The notes: generated by a model not told the origin, from the sequence alone. A stretch of 64,000 nucleotides of DNA from Peribacillus cavernae (GCF_003989135.1 NZ_RYZZ01000007.1:1-64000), one strand, 5' to 3'. Shown: positions 53,963 to 63,196, counted from the first letter of the stretch. Translations and numbers: made by a program.

Positions 53963-55414
53963 GTGAATCAATCCAGACAGAAGATAGCCGTAATCGGAGG
54001 AGGAATTACCGGGTTAGCTACTGTTTTTTACCTCCAAAAAAAAGCAAAGGAAGAAAATCTGCCGTATGATGTATTGCTAATCGAAGCATCTACCCGTTTA
54101 GGGGGAAAAGTGCAGACAGCTGTCCGAGATGGTTTTGTGATTGAAAAGGGACCGGATTCTTTCGTTGCCCGAAAGGAAAGTGCATCCCGGCTTGCAAAGG
54201 AAGTCGGGATGGAAGACAAGCTGGTGTACAACACGGCCGGCAAATCATATGTTCTCGTTAAAGGCCGCCTTCATCCAATGCCGAGTGGTTCGATTATGGG
54301 GATTCCGACAGAAATTGGCCCCTTTGTCGCAACAGGCCTGTTTAGTCCGCTGGGAAAATTAAGGGCAGCTGCTGATTTCGTCCTTCCGCGGTCTGACAAA
54401 AAGGGAGACCAGTCCCTGGGAGAGTTTTTCCGCCGCCGCCTTGGTGATGAAGTGCTGGAAAATTTAATTGAACCACTGTTGTCAGGAATTTATGCTGGCG
54501 ATATCGATCAATTAAGCCTGATGGCTACGTTCCCGCAATTTTATCATGTGGAACAGGAGCACCGCAGCTTGATTGTCGGCATGAAAAAGACAACTCCGGA
54601 TGCTCAAAAAAACGCAGAGAAAAATGCGCCCAAAAAAGGCAAATTCCTGACGATGACAACCGGTCTGCAATCTTTCATAGATGCTATCGAAAACCACCTT
54701 ACACCCCGTTCTGTCATAAAGGGAGTAAGGGTGGAAGATATCAGGCAAAAAGATAAACAGTATCAGCTAAACTTAAATAACCAGGAAGTCATCTTTGCAG
54801 ATGCTGTCATCACCGCTGCCCCCCATCATGCACTCACCGCGATTTTCTCTAGCTACCCATTTTTTTCGCCGCTTAAAGAAATGCAGGCAACCAGCGTAGC
54901 TACTGTCGCGATGGCATTTGAAGAGTCAGCGATAAAGCAGGATATTGATGGTACAGGATTTGTCGTTTCGCGCAACAGCGACTATACGATTACAGCCTGT
55001 ACATGGACCCATCGAAAATGGGCGCACTCGACACCTGATGGGAAAGTATTGATCCGCTGCTATGTTGGCCGCGCCGGTGATGAGGCGGTCGTTGATTTAC
55101 CTGATGAAGAAATCATCAAAATTGTTCTTGAAGACTTAAATAAGACAATGTCGATTAGCGATAAGCCCGATTTCTCGATTGTGACCCGCTGGAAGGATGC
55201 GATGCCGCAATATACTGTGGGGCATAAGCAGCGAATCGAGAAGGTAAGAAATGAGGTAAGAGAAGAATTGCCAGGTGTATTCCTCGCCGGCAGTTCCTTT
55301 GAAGGGCTTGGTTTGCCGGACTGCATCGATCAAGCTGAGAAAGCTGTAGAAGATGTCGTTCAATATTTAAAGGAAAATCGGGGATCACCTGAAAAAAAAG
55401 CAGCTGTCCATTGA
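53963..55414 (+). CDS. hemY: Coproporphyrinogen III oxidase (HemY/CgoX)
   Basis: A 483-residue FAD protein. The dinucleotide motif VIGGGITGLATVFYLQKK is at residues 11-28, and GSSFEGLGLPDCIDQAEKAV closes the FAD domain near the C terminus. Known Bacillus HemY oxidises coproporphyrinogen III to coproporphyrin III with oxygen. The start is GTG 53963, with GAAGG upstream. An IS200/IS605-type remnant begins at the very stop codon. Confidence 0.94.
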   Translation: MNQSRQKIAVIGGGITGLATVFYLQKKAKEENLPYDVLLIEASTRLGGKVQTAVRDGFVIEKGPDSFVARKESASRLAKEVGMEDKLVYNTAGKSYVLVKGRLHPMPSGSIMGIPTEIGPFVATGLFSPLGKLRAAADFVLPRSDKKGDQSLGEFFRRRLGDEVLENLIEPLLSGIYAGDIDQLSLMATFPQFYHVEQEHRSLIVGMKKTTPDAQKNAEKNAPKKGKFLTMTTGLQSFIDAIENHLTPRSVIKGVRVEDIRQKDKQYQLNLNNQEVIFADAVITAAPHHALTAIFSSYPFFSPLKEMQATSVATVAMAFEESAIKQDIDGTGFVVSRNSDYTITACTWTHRKWAHSTPDGKVLIRCYVGRAGDEAVVDLPDEEIIKIVLEDLNKTMSISDKPDFSIVTRWKDAMPQYTVGHKQRIEKVRNEVREELPGVFLAGSSFEGLGLPDCIDQAEKAVEDVVQYLKENRGSPEKKAAVH

Positions 55415-55666
55415 ACTACCCCCACTTACCGGCTTGGTCCGCTTGAAGTGGGGGATTCCAACCTGAATTCCATTGGAATGCAAGGTCTTGCTGACCTCGC
55501 CAGTTGAACGACGTAAGGATTCTAATTGAATAGTAGGTTCTTCATCATTTGTTTTGGAATACCTAAGTAGAACACCTTGTAATGCACCCAGACCCTTAGA
55601 ATCTTCATCTGCTCTGGCGAAGACAGTGAAAGACTGTACAAGGTGTTTTTTTATTTGATTTGAGTC
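55411..55666 (-). mobile_element. IS200/IS605-type remnant, copy B (omega-RNA-like end)
   Basis: About 256 bp, closely similar to 11758-12055 at both ends but about 40 bases shorter in the middle. The same TTGAACTACCCCCACTTAC...GAAGTGGGGGATTCC hairpin forms one end, and CAAGGTGTT...TTTATTTGATT(T)GAGTC forms the other. No transposase or tnpB is present. The TTGAAC overlaps the hemY stop codon (TGA at 55412-55414). An ORF can be read across it on the minus strand, but it is not a recognisable protein. Confidence 0.6.
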
Positions 55667-55776
55667 CTTTGGCACTTTTCCTTTAATCCTCCCCCTGCGG
55701 CCAATGGTAAAGGCAGTAGAGGAAGCAGGCGGTTATTGTATAATTAGAGTGTTGCAAGCAAAACAGGGGGAATTAG

Positions 55777-56172
55777 ATGTTTATCACTAAAATCGAACCG
55801 CGGATTTCGGAAACCGACGGCGCAGGACATATCAATAATACGACCATTCCTATCTGGTTTGAGGCGGGGCGAATTGGAATCTTTAAATTGTTTACTCCAA
55901 GTTCACTTTTTAAAGATTGGAAGCTTGTCATTGTGAATATGAATGTAGATTTCGTACATGAAATCTACTATGGCAGGGAAGTTATCATTAAAACGTGGAT
56001 TGACCGACTTGGAAATTCAAGCTTTACGATCAAAGAAGAGATATATCAGGATGAGGTTTTATGTGCGAAAGGAACATCAGCCTATGTCAATTATAACTTT
56101 CAACAAAAAAAATCCGAACCCATTTCGGAGTCAATCCGTGAACAGTTGAAAGGGCACATGGAGTCACTTTGA
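55777..56172 (+). CDS. Acyl-CoA thioesterase, YbgC/4HBT family
   Basis: A 131-residue hot-dog-fold protein. RISETDGAGHINNTTIPIWFE near residues 9-29 is the catalytic helix region; the Asp of ETDGAGH is the expected catalytic residue. It should hydrolyse an acyl-CoA; chain preference is unknown. It stands alone behind the IS-type remnant and a GGGG site, and is convergent with the coiled-coil gene. Confidence 0.85.
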   Translation: MFITKIEPRISETDGAGHINNTTIPIWFEAGRIGIFKLFTPSSLFKDWKLVIVNMNVDFVHEIYYGREVIIKTWIDRLGNSSFTIKEEIYQDEVLCAKGTSAYVNYNFQQKKSEPISESIREQLKGHMESL

Positions 56173-56192
56173 TACGCACGATAATGATTGTT

Positions 56193-56226
56193 AAAAAGAG
56201 GGCTTGAAATAACCAAGCTCTTTTTG
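56193..56226. terminator. Bidirectional terminator after thioesterase and coiled-coil genes
   Basis: AAAAAGAG-GGCTTG pairs with CAAGC-TCTTTTT, with one bulged G, between convergent genes. A run of A or T is present at both ends. Confidence 0.72.
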
Positions 56227-56241
56227 CCGTATCCGATAAAT

Positions 56242-56691
56242 TTATTGTTTGCTTAACCGTTGAAGGTCTGTTTCTACTTGGTAGACACGCTTGTTCAATG
56301 CTTCGGTTTTATCATCAACATAGTCGACAATTTTTTCTGTGTATTCACTGATACTGACGACAATATTTTTTTGTAATCGTTCAAGCCCAGCTTCTAATCG
56401 TTTTTGACCATGTTTTAGATCGTTGATATCAGAGCGCATTTTTTTTTGCCCCTGAGTCAGATCGGTGATATCAGAGCGCATTTCTTTTTGCCCCTGAGTC
56501 AGATCGGTGATATCAGAGCGCATTTCTTTTTGACTCTGAGCGAGGTCGATGATATCAGAGCGCATTTCCTTTTGTCCTTGAGTCAGATCGTTGATATCAG
56601 AACGCATTTCCTTTTGTCCTTGAGTCAACCCGTTGACATTTGACCGCACCTCTTTTAGCTCAACAAGGATTTGTTTTAATGTTTCTTCCAT
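56242..56691 (-). CDS. Coiled-coil protein with six 14-residue repeats
   Basis: A 149-residue hydrophilic protein. Residues 15-98 are six tandem 14-residue units close to MRSDINDLTQGQKE, each equal to two heptads. The matching DNA repeat is 42 bp (about 56398-56649). A C-terminal coiled-coil part follows. No membrane segment or signal peptide. Similar proteins are common in bacilli and unassigned. Copy number probably varies among strains. The start is preceded by a GGGAGGGT site. Confidence 0.75.
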   Translation of the reverse strand: MEETLKQILVELKEVRSNVNGLTQGQKEMRSDINDLTQGQKEMRSDIIDLAQSQKEMRSDITDLTQGQKEMRSDITDLTQGQKKMRSDINDLKHGQKRLEAGLERLQKNIVVSISEYTEKIVDYVDDKTEALNKRVYQVETDLQRLSKQ

Positions 56692-56993
56692 TTGTTCTAC
56701 CCTCCCATCTTTTTTAATATTATACCATTAATTTATTTCACTTCTAGAAAAATGAACATGTATTTCTGAACGATTTTCTCTTAGAGAACAAACCCGAAAG
56801 TAGCAATCTAACTATTGCCGCAACAAAAAAACGCCCAGGATAGTAAAACCTGTACGTTTTCCTATTAGTTTTATAAAGGCCCCATTACTAGATACGGAGA
56901 CTGGTTTTAAGGAGGATGCGCCAGTGAGATATGTGGCGCATCTTATGGAAGTAACCTGCTTTTAGAAAAAAGCAGAAGGTGAAACCTAAGGGA
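56692..56993. other. Intergenic region with hairpins
   Basis: About 300 bases without a supported ORF. GATGCGCCA/TGGCGCATC at about 56914-56942 and CTGCTTTT/AAAAGCAG at about 56957-56976 can form hairpins. The second may terminate yhfH on the minus strand. Confidence 0.4.
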
Positions 56994-57128
56994 TTAATTT
57001 ACAGAAACATGAAGGCAATGATCGCACTTGCTACCATAACATTCGTGCTGTTCCTCGATCTTTTCGCCGCATTCTGAACATTGCTTGGCCGGCAGGTTCT
57101 TAAAAAACTCCACGCTGCTTTGAATCAT
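56994..57128 (-). CDS. yhfH: YhfH family small zinc-ribbon protein
   Basis: A 44-residue ORF from ATG 57128 with GGAGGGTGA just upstream. MIQSSVEFFKNLPAKQCSEC, then GEKIEEQHECYG and CDHC: two CxxC pairs that would bind one zinc. Size, motif and place just before yhfI match B. subtilis YhfH. Function is unknown. It is divergent from yhfI. Confidence 0.8.
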   Translation of the reverse strand: MIQSSVEFFKNLPAKQCSECGEKIEEQHECYGSKCDHCLHVSVN

Positions 57129-57328
57129 GTTAATCACCCTCCATTAATTTTGAGTTCGCAAAATGTAGTAGACAATTTTCTGAATATTTAGCTTACCACT
57201 ATTGTATTATAACAGACTAATCATGTCAACAAATGTTTTATAACAAAATTCAAAAACGTGTAAAAATGGGCATAATGATTTATATTATGAGAGGATACCA
57301 ATTGAAACGTACGAGGAGAGTGCGAGGC

Positions 57329-58063
57329 ATGAAGATAACTGTGATTGGATGCTGGGGAGGATATCCGGCAAAGAACGAGGCAAGCTCAGGTTATTTACTG
57401 GAATATGAGAATTATCGTATCTTGCTTGATTGTGGCAGCGGAGTGCTTTCACAGCTCCAAAACCATATGGAACCCGAGGAATTGGATGCAGTAGTACTGA
57501 CTCATTATCATTCTGATCATGTAGCAGATATCGGAGTGCTGCAGCACGCTGTTTTAATACAGCAAATATTCGGCGTTGCCAAGAAAACAATTCCGATCTA
57601 CGGGCATGCCTTAGATGAAGCTGAATTTAATCGGCTAACATATAAAGACATTACCAAGGGGATTGCTTATTCGGAAGACAAGCCGCTGCAAATTGGGCCG
57701 CTTACCTTCACTTTTTTACGCACGAACCATCCTGTTCCGTGTTTTGCGATGAGGATTGAAGCAAAGGGACAAGCTATTGTATATACCGGTGACAGTGCCT
57801 ATATGGACCAGCTTGCGGAATTTGCCATGGATGCTAATGTCTTGCTGTGCGAGAGCAATCTTTATGGCGATACGGATGGCTCAGAACCGGGCCATATGAC
57901 CGCAAGAGAAGCGGGAAAATTGGCGGATAAAGCAGACGTGCAGCTTTTGCTTTTGACCCATCTTCCTCACTTTGGCGACCTTAACCAGTTGAAGAAGGAA
58001 GCCGGGGAAAACTTCAAGCGGGAAATTGCGGTAGCAAGGAACGCACTGGAATTTCAGTTGTAA
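57329..58063 (+). CDS. yhfI: Metallo-beta-lactamase-fold hydrolase YhfI
   Basis: A 244-residue MBL-fold protein, the same length as B. subtilis YhfI. Metal ligands are in THYHSDHVADIG near residues 57-68, TGDSAY near 154-159 and LLLLTHLPHFG near 207-217. It resembles the RNase Z/phosphodiesterase branch. I start at ATG 57329 (MKITVIGCWGG), which matches the family; the open frame extends upstream without a good site. The substrate is unknown. It precedes lplJ by 50 bases, as in B. subtilis. Confidence 0.87.
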   Translation: MKITVIGCWGGYPAKNEASSGYLLEYENYRILLDCGSGVLSQLQNHMEPEELDAVVLTHYHSDHVADIGVLQHAVLIQQIFGVAKKTIPIYGHALDEAEFNRLTYKDITKGIAYSEDKPLQIGPLTFTFLRTNHPVPCFAMRIEAKGQAIVYTGDSAYMDQLAEFAMDANVLLCESNLYGDTDGSEPGHMTAREAGKLADKADVQLLLLTHLPHFGDLNQLKKEAGENFKREIAVARNALEFQL

Positions 58064-58113
58064 TGCTTTAGCTTTATAAGACTGGAGCAGCGATTTTTAG
58101 GAGGACTTTATGT

Positions 58114-59103
58114 ATGTTATTTATTGATAATAAAGGAATTACCGATGCGCAGATTAATTTGGCTATAGAGGAATATGCCTTGAAGAGCCTAGATATCAAT
58201 GAAACCTTTCTATTATTTTATATAAATGAACCGTCGATTATCATCGGGAAAAACCAGAATACGATTGAAGAAATCAATACCGATTATGTAGATAAGAACG
58301 GCATCAAGGTGGTCCGCCGCTTGTCCGGAGGCGGAGCAGTATACCACGATCTCGAAAACTTGAATTTCAGCTTTATCACCAAGGATGATGGAGAAAGCTT
58401 TCATAACTTCCAAAAGTTCACCGAGCCGGTCATCAAGGCACTCAAAAAGCTAGATATCAACGCGGAACTGAGCGGCCGCAATGATATCCTTGCAGAAGGA
58501 AAGAAAATATCCGGCAATGCCCAGTTTTCGACAAGAGGCCGGATGTTCAGCCACGGTACGTTGCTGTTTAACTCAGAGATGGAACATGTGGTCTCGGCCT
58601 TAAAAGTCAAAAAGGATAAAATTGAATCCAAGGGGATTAAATCAATCAGAAGCCGTGTGACCAACATTTCTGATTTCCTCAAGGAACCACTGACAATCAA
58701 GCAGTTTAGAATGCTACTCTTGAAAAATATTTTTGAAGATAATGATGAAATTCCTGAGTATGTCTTGACATCGCAGGATTGGGAGAACATTCATAAGCTT
58801 TCAAAAGAAAGATATCAAAGTTGGGACTGGAACTACGGAAAATCGCCGAAGTTCAACCTTCAACACTCTCACCGCTTCCCTGTTGGCTCAATTGATATCC
58901 GTCTAGATGTAACCAAAGGAGTCATCGGAAACTGTAAAATCTACGGTGACTTTTTCGGCGTGGGAGACGTGGATGATATTGAAGAAAAGCTGAAGGGCTT
59001 GCGTTATGAGAAAGAAGTGATTGAAAAGGCCCTGGCCGATGTTGACGTAAAGCATTATTTTGGCAATGTAACGAAAGAAGAAATTATAGAATTGATTTAT
59101 TAA
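58114..59103 (+). CDS. lplJ: Lipoate-protein ligase LplJ
   Basis: A 329-residue lipoate ligase. RRLSGGGAVYHDLENLNFSFI near residues 69-89 forms the lipoyl-AMP site, and GRNDILAEGKKISGNAQF near 122-139 contains the catalytic lysine. The C-terminal accessory domain (about 250-329) is present. It activates free lipoate with ATP and attaches it to E2 or GcvH lysines. AGGAGG precedes the ATG. It is probably co-transcribed with yhfI. Confidence 0.93.
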   Translation: MLFIDNKGITDAQINLAIEEYALKSLDINETFLLFYINEPSIIIGKNQNTIEEINTDYVDKNGIKVVRRLSGGGAVYHDLENLNFSFITKDDGESFHNFQKFTEPVIKALKKLDINAELSGRNDILAEGKKISGNAQFSTRGRMFSHGTLLFNSEMEHVVSALKVKKDKIESKGIKSIRSRVTNISDFLKEPLTIKQFRMLLLKNIFEDNDEIPEYVLTSQDWENIHKLSKERYQSWDWNYGKSPKFNLQHSHRFPVGSIDIRLDVTKGVIGNCKIYGDFFGVGDVDDIEEKLKGLRYEKEVIEKALADVDVKHYFGNVTKEEIIELIY

Positions 59104-59224
59104 GGTGCACTAATATATTTTTGCGCCTTTCTACACCTGTCGAAATTCCCACCATATTCCACTATTATTTTCATAATTTACAAGAGTAATATATATTATG
59201 TTGAAATAGAAAAAATAGGGGGAA

Positions 59225-60748
59225 ATGGAGAGAGTGAAAAAGGCATTTAGCTTTTTTATTATTTTGTTACTATCTATAAGCATCGTTCCGGGGAAAGGGG
59301 AAGCAGTATCGAATTCACTTTCGATTGGTTCTGTTAAAGTGACGCAAGCCAATGTATACAGTTCACCGAAATTAAGTTCATCGGTGTTAACCGTACTGAA
59401 AAAGGGTGAAGAATATCCCATTATCTCTTCGGTAGTAGGGGATTCCGCCAGTATGATCACTCATACGGTTGTGGCCGGCAATACATTATGGATTATTGCC
59501 AATCAATACGGAACAACAGCAAGTGAAATACAAAAAGCAAACAAATTATCAACTAATACCATTAAAATTGGTCAAAAGTTAAAAATACCACAGAAATTTA
59601 TTATTCATACCGTTATTTCGGGGGATACATTATGGAAAATCTCCAACAAATACGGAGTAACGGTAAATGAATTAACTAAAGTAAACTATTTGCCTACCAC
59701 CCAGCTTAAAATTGGGCAAAAGCTGAATATTCCTATCTATTATTCCCAGGTTCAATTGCTTGGCGGACAAAAAGGATACATCAAAAAGTCCCACACCCAA
59801 GCTAAAACACAAAGTCGTATCGTGATGGGATGGAATTCGAATGGAACTACGGATACATACATCAAACAAATGAATGGCCAAAAGAGTCTGAATGTTGTAT
59901 CACCTCGTTGGTTTACATTAAGTAATTCTGAAAATGTCGTAACGGTTCCAACTGACACAAAGTATGTTCTGGATGTACATACTTCTGGTAAACAAATATG
60001 GCCGCTTCTGGGAAACAAGTTTGATCCGGTCCTTACAGACTCAATCTTAAGCAACCCGCAAAAGCGCCAAAAACTTGTTACTACATTAAGCAACACCTTA
60101 ATCAAAAGCGACAGCGACGGAATTAATGTCGATTTTGAAAATATCGATATGAAAAACAAACAGGATTTCGTATCATTCATCAGTGAATTAAAAACTGCTC
60201 TTAAACCTCATGGGATTTTAGTTTCTGTAGATGTTACCCGGACGAGCGCTGATCCGTTCTGGTCTGGAAGCTTAGACCGCAGAGAACTCGGAAAAATAGC
60301 GGATTACATTATTATGATGGGGTATGATGAGCACTGGGGCAATGGACCTACAGCAGGCTCAGTTGCTTCCCTGCCGTGGGTCCAGGAAGGCATTCAGCTC
60401 TTGATGAATGACGTACCATCCCACAAAATAATTCTCGCAGTTCCATTTTACACAAGAGAATGGGTTACCAATCTATCGACGAATAAGATGAAAACCATTG
60501 ATCGCACTATGGCTGAAGTAAACCAAATTATTTCGACAAAAGGACTCCAAAAGGTTTGGGATGAAAAAGCATCGCAAAATTATGTGGAATACACTGCCAA
60601 TGGAGAAAGACATCAAATATGGGTTGAAGATAAAAAATCAATGGAACTTCGCCTTAATGTTGTAAAACAGAACCATTTAGGTGGCGCTTCCGCCTGGTAC
60701 ATTGGCGCTGAAACCCCGGATATCTGGGACATTTACCATTTTAATTAA
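59225..60748 (+). CDS. Exported LysM / GH18 cell-wall hydrolase
   Basis: A 507-residue protein: a signal peptide (about 1-27), then SH3b-like sequence (about 36-72), two LysM repeats (about 79-122 and 127-170), the apparent second half of the SH3b fold (YYSQVQLLGGQKGYIKKS, about 172-189), and a glycosyl hydrolase family 18 domain (about 198-507). The catalytic motif DGINVDFE is at 298-305, with Glu305 as proton donor. Relatives (SleL/YaaH, YdhD, YvbX) cut peptidoglycan, often in spores. ATG 59225 lies very close to GGGGG; GTG 59234 is a possible start. Confidence 0.87.
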   Translation: MERVKKAFSFFIILLLSISIVPGKGEAVSNSLSIGSVKVTQANVYSSPKLSSSVLTVLKKGEEYPIISSVVGDSASMITHTVVAGNTLWIIANQYGTTASEIQKANKLSTNTIKIGQKLKIPQKFIIHTVISGDTLWKISNKYGVTVNELTKVNYLPTTQLKIGQKLNIPIYYSQVQLLGGQKGYIKKSHTQAKTQSRIVMGWNSNGTTDTYIKQMNGQKSLNVVSPRWFTLSNSENVVTVPTDTKYVLDVHTSGKQIWPLLGNKFDPVLTDSILSNPQKRQKLVTTLSNTLIKSDSDGINVDFENIDMKNKQDFVSFISELKTALKPHGILVSVDVTRTSADPFWSGSLDRRELGKIADYIIMMGYDEHWGNGPTAGSVASLPWVQEGIQLLMNDVPSHKIILAVPFYTREWVTNLSTNKMKTIDRTMAEVNQIISTKGLQKVWDEKASQNYVEYTANGERHQIWVEDKKSMELRLNVVKQNHLGGASAWYIGAETPDIWDIYHFN

Positions 60749-60771
60749 TAGATAATCTTAGGTGAACAATC

Positions 60772-60815
60772 AAAAACACATGGCTTTTCAATGAAAATTG
60801 CCATGTGTTTTTTTA
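60772..60815 (+). terminator. Terminator of the GH18 gene
   Basis: AAAAACACATGGC pairs with GCCATGTGTTTTT around a 15-base loop, followed by T residues. Confidence 0.85.
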
Positions 60816-60857
60816 ATATGAACTTTCAAATCAATATACTTAAGGTGATTTCAGCCT

Positions 60858-60961
60858 TTCGCTTAAATAAGAGCACTTTTCGCTTAATTACCAACTTTTT
60901 CGCTTAAATTAACGTTGTTTTCGCTCATTTATCTGTTTTTTCGCTTGATTATCCCGCTTGA
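60858..60961. repeat. Array of five imperfect 20-21 bp repeats, CGCTTAAATTA type
   Basis: Cores TTTCGCTTAAATA, TTTCGCTTAATTA, TTTCGCTTAAATTA, TTTCGCTCATTTA and TTTCGCTTGATTA begin at steps of 21, 20, 21 and 20 bases (CGCT at 60860, 60881, 60901, 60922, 60942). A partial sixth CGCTTG follows at about 60955. Confidence 0.68.
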
Positions 60962-61110
60962 ATTCGAATTAGAAAAGTTATAGAAAGGGTGAAGATTCTA
61001 AAATGAGAAAACTATAAAAAACAAGGTAACAATTCCAAGAAGAAATAAAATTGTTGCTAGTTTTATTTTCTTTTAATATAATATATTTTGAATATTGTTA
61101 ATCAAAAAAA

Positions 61111-61128
61111 TGAATGACTGTTCATTCA
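61111..61128 (+). promoter_or_regulatory. FadR-type operator upstream of lcfB
   Basis: TGAATGACTGTTCATTCA fits the known Bacillus FadR consensus TGAATGAWTANTCATTCA in both half-sites. It lies 30 bases before the lcfB start. FadR releases it when long-chain acyl-CoA is present, so the ligase would be induced by fatty acids. Confidence 0.8.
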
Positions 61129-61157
61129 CCAAACTGCTAAGAGGGAGGCAGAAAGTT

Positions 61158-62708
61158 ATGAATTTGACAGCACAGCTTCATGAAACAGCAGTAAAAATGG
61201 CTAGTAAACCTGCTTATTATTTCATGGACCAGGCAACAAGCTATGGGGAATTGGACGTGGCGGTAACGAAGTTTGCAGATGGATTACATAAGCTAGGTGT
61301 TTCTAAAGGGGATCATGTAGCATTGCTTTTGGGAAATTCACCGCATTTTATCATTGGAATGTACGGTGCTCTAGAAACAGGGGCTACAGTAATACCGGTC
61401 AACCCGATTTATACTCCTGACGAAATTGGCTATATCTTGAACAACGGGGATGTAAAGGTCGTTATTGCGCTGGACCTTTTAGTTCCACTTTTAGAAAAAA
61501 TGAGTCCGCTTCTAACAAGTATCGAACATATGGTTATTTGTGAAACAGGGCAGGATAACAGTGAAGAGAACGCCAGCAGACTTTCTATTTATCCCAAAAT
61601 GAAATCGTTTACAGAGCTAATGAAAATGGGAGATTCAAGCTTCGCGGGGCCGAACCTTGATGAGGATGATACTGCTTTAATCCTATATACTTCTGGAACA
61701 ACCGGTAAACCAAAGGGTGCTGTGCTTACCCATAAGAATCTTTATTCCAACGCGAAAGATGTCGGCGATTACTTAAAGATCTCTGAAAATGACCGGGTGG
61801 TTACCGCACTTCCAATGTTCCATGTATTTTGTCTGACAGTTGTCCTAAATGCGCCTTTGATAAACGGCGGCACTCTCCTTATTGTTCCGAAGTTCAGTCC
61901 GAAAGAGGTTTTCAGGCTGGTGAAAAAATATGAAGCAACCGTATTTGCCGGTGTACCGACGATGTATAATTTCCTTCAGCAGTATCCGGATGGAAATCCA
62001 GAAGATTTTAAATCGCTCAGATTAAGTATTTCCGGGGGAGCAACGATGCCTGTTGCGCTTTTAAAAGAATTCGAGAAAAAGTTCAATGTATTCGTTTCCG
62101 AGGGTTACGGCTTATCTGAAGCTTCTCCTGTTACATGTTTTAATCCGCTTGATCGTCCAAGAAAACCTGGTTCAATCGGGACCAATATCAAGAATGTCGT
62201 AAATAAAGTCGTAAATGAACTAGGTGACGAGGTGCCCGTCGGCCAGGTTGGCGAGTTAATTGTCAGAGGGCCAAACGTGATGAAGGGTTACTACAAAATG
62301 CCGGAAGAGACGGCTGCCGTTTTGAAAGGCGGCTGGCTTTACACAGGGGATTTAGCGCGAATGGATGAAGAAGGCTATTTCTACATTGTCGACCGTAAGA
62401 AGGAAATGATTATCGTAGGCGGCTATAATGTATATCCGCGTGAAGTGGAGGAAGTATTATTTGCCCATCCTAATATAGTGGAAGCGGCTGTAATTGGGAT
62501 TCCGGATCCTAACCAGGGAGAAGTGGTGCAAGCCTTTGTCGTGAAGAAAAACGATTCACTCACAGAAGAGGAATTACTCGCTTATTGCGCCGATCATCTT
62601 GCCAAATACAAAGTACCACAAGTGATCGAGTTCATCGGCGAACTACCGAAAAATACAACAGGAAAAATCTTAAGACGGTCATTAAAAGATCAAGTGCTGC
62701 AAAAATAA
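61158..62708 (+). CDS. lcfB: Long-chain fatty acid-CoA ligase LcfB
   Basis: A 516-residue ANL enzyme very like B. subtilis LcfB (YhfL). [22 protein letters not shown] near residues 175-196 is the ATP/AMP motif, and [15 protein letters not shown] near 315-329 and [22 protein letters not shown] near 394-415 follow. [10 protein letters not shown] near the C terminus carries the adenylation lysine. I start at ATG 61158 behind GAGGGAGG; the frame is open further upstream but would cross the FadR-type operator. It feeds fatty acids to beta-oxidation; an enoyl-CoA hydratase gene follows. Confidence 0.93.
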   Translation: MNLTAQLHETAVKMASKPAYYFMDQATSYGELDVAVTKFADGLHKLGVSKGDHVALLLGNSPHFIIGMYGALETGATVIPVNPIYTPDEIGYILNNGDVKVVIALDLLVPLLEKMSPLLTSIEHMVICETGQDNSEENASRLSIYPKMKSFTELMKMGDSSFAGPNLDEDDTALILYTSGTTGKPKGAVLTHKNLYSNAKDVGDYLKISENDRVVTALPMFHVFCLTVVLNAPLINGGTLLIVPKFSPKEVFRLVKKYEATVFAGVPTMYNFLQQYPDGNPEDFKSLRLSISGGATMPVALLKEFEKKFNVFVSEGYGLSEASPVTCFNPLDRPRKPGSIGTNIKNVVNKVVNELGDEVPVGQVGELIVRGPNVMKGYYKMPEETAAVLKGGWLYTGDLARMDEEGYFYIVDRKKEMIIVGGYNVYPREVEEVLFAHPNIVEAAVIGIPDPNQGEVVQAFVVKKNDSLTEEELLAYCADHLAKYKVPQVIEFIGELPKNTTGKILRRSLKDQVLQK

Positions 62709-62838
62709 AGAAGCGGCGGTTGAAAGCAAAGATAAAATGAAGCGTTGACAAACACCTGACACATCCTTAAAAAAACTAACTCTTCATTCCTGGACGTGTC
62801 AGACTGATATTTCGTTATCATCTAGTTCGGGGCGGGAG

Positions 62839-63103
62839 TTATTTTTCTCTCGCCTTTTTTTCTTCCAACAGGTCTTCATCTTTTTGGGGTTTCCACTGCT
62901 TGACTCCATCATCTTCATCGAACTCAATCGATACTTCGGCAATGCCTTTTTCAGCTATAATTTTATCCTCTAGCCTTATATCATCAGCCTCGGCAATGGC
63001 CAACGAAGGTTCAATCTCAATTTCCAATCTTCGACAATCGTTTCATAGGACATAATTCCGATAATCAATGCGGCACTGAGGAGAACCAGAGGCACCAAAC
63101 ATA
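62839..63103 (-). pseudogene. Membrane-anchored acidic protein, apparently frameshifted
   Basis: On the minus strand, about 63100-63015 reads LVPLVLLSAALIIGIMSYE and on to TIVEDWKL, a membrane helix with a short tail. In the next frame 63027-62839 reads EIEIEPSLAIAEADD... and ends in a charged tail EEKKAREK. A single-base shift around 63010-63030 would join them into one anchored acidic protein. Neither part has a clear ribosome binding site. Family unknown. The downstream half alone may still be read from a TTG. Confidence 0.4.
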
Positions 63104-63196
63104 GTTAATTATCATTTTTCGGCTTACGCTTTACCGGAAAAGGGAATATAAAAACGAGTAGTGACAGCGTGAAAAAACTGAAGGAGGTATTATCCT

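Noticed and set aside
55385-55675. 96-codon ORF on the minus strand
   Set aside because: It lies inside the repeated IS-type remnant, has no ribosome binding site, and the other copy does not keep the same frame.
62757-62801. Imperfect inverted repeat (TGACACATCC / GGACGTGTCA) after lcfB
   Set aside because: One mismatch, a long loop and no T run; too weak to call a terminator.
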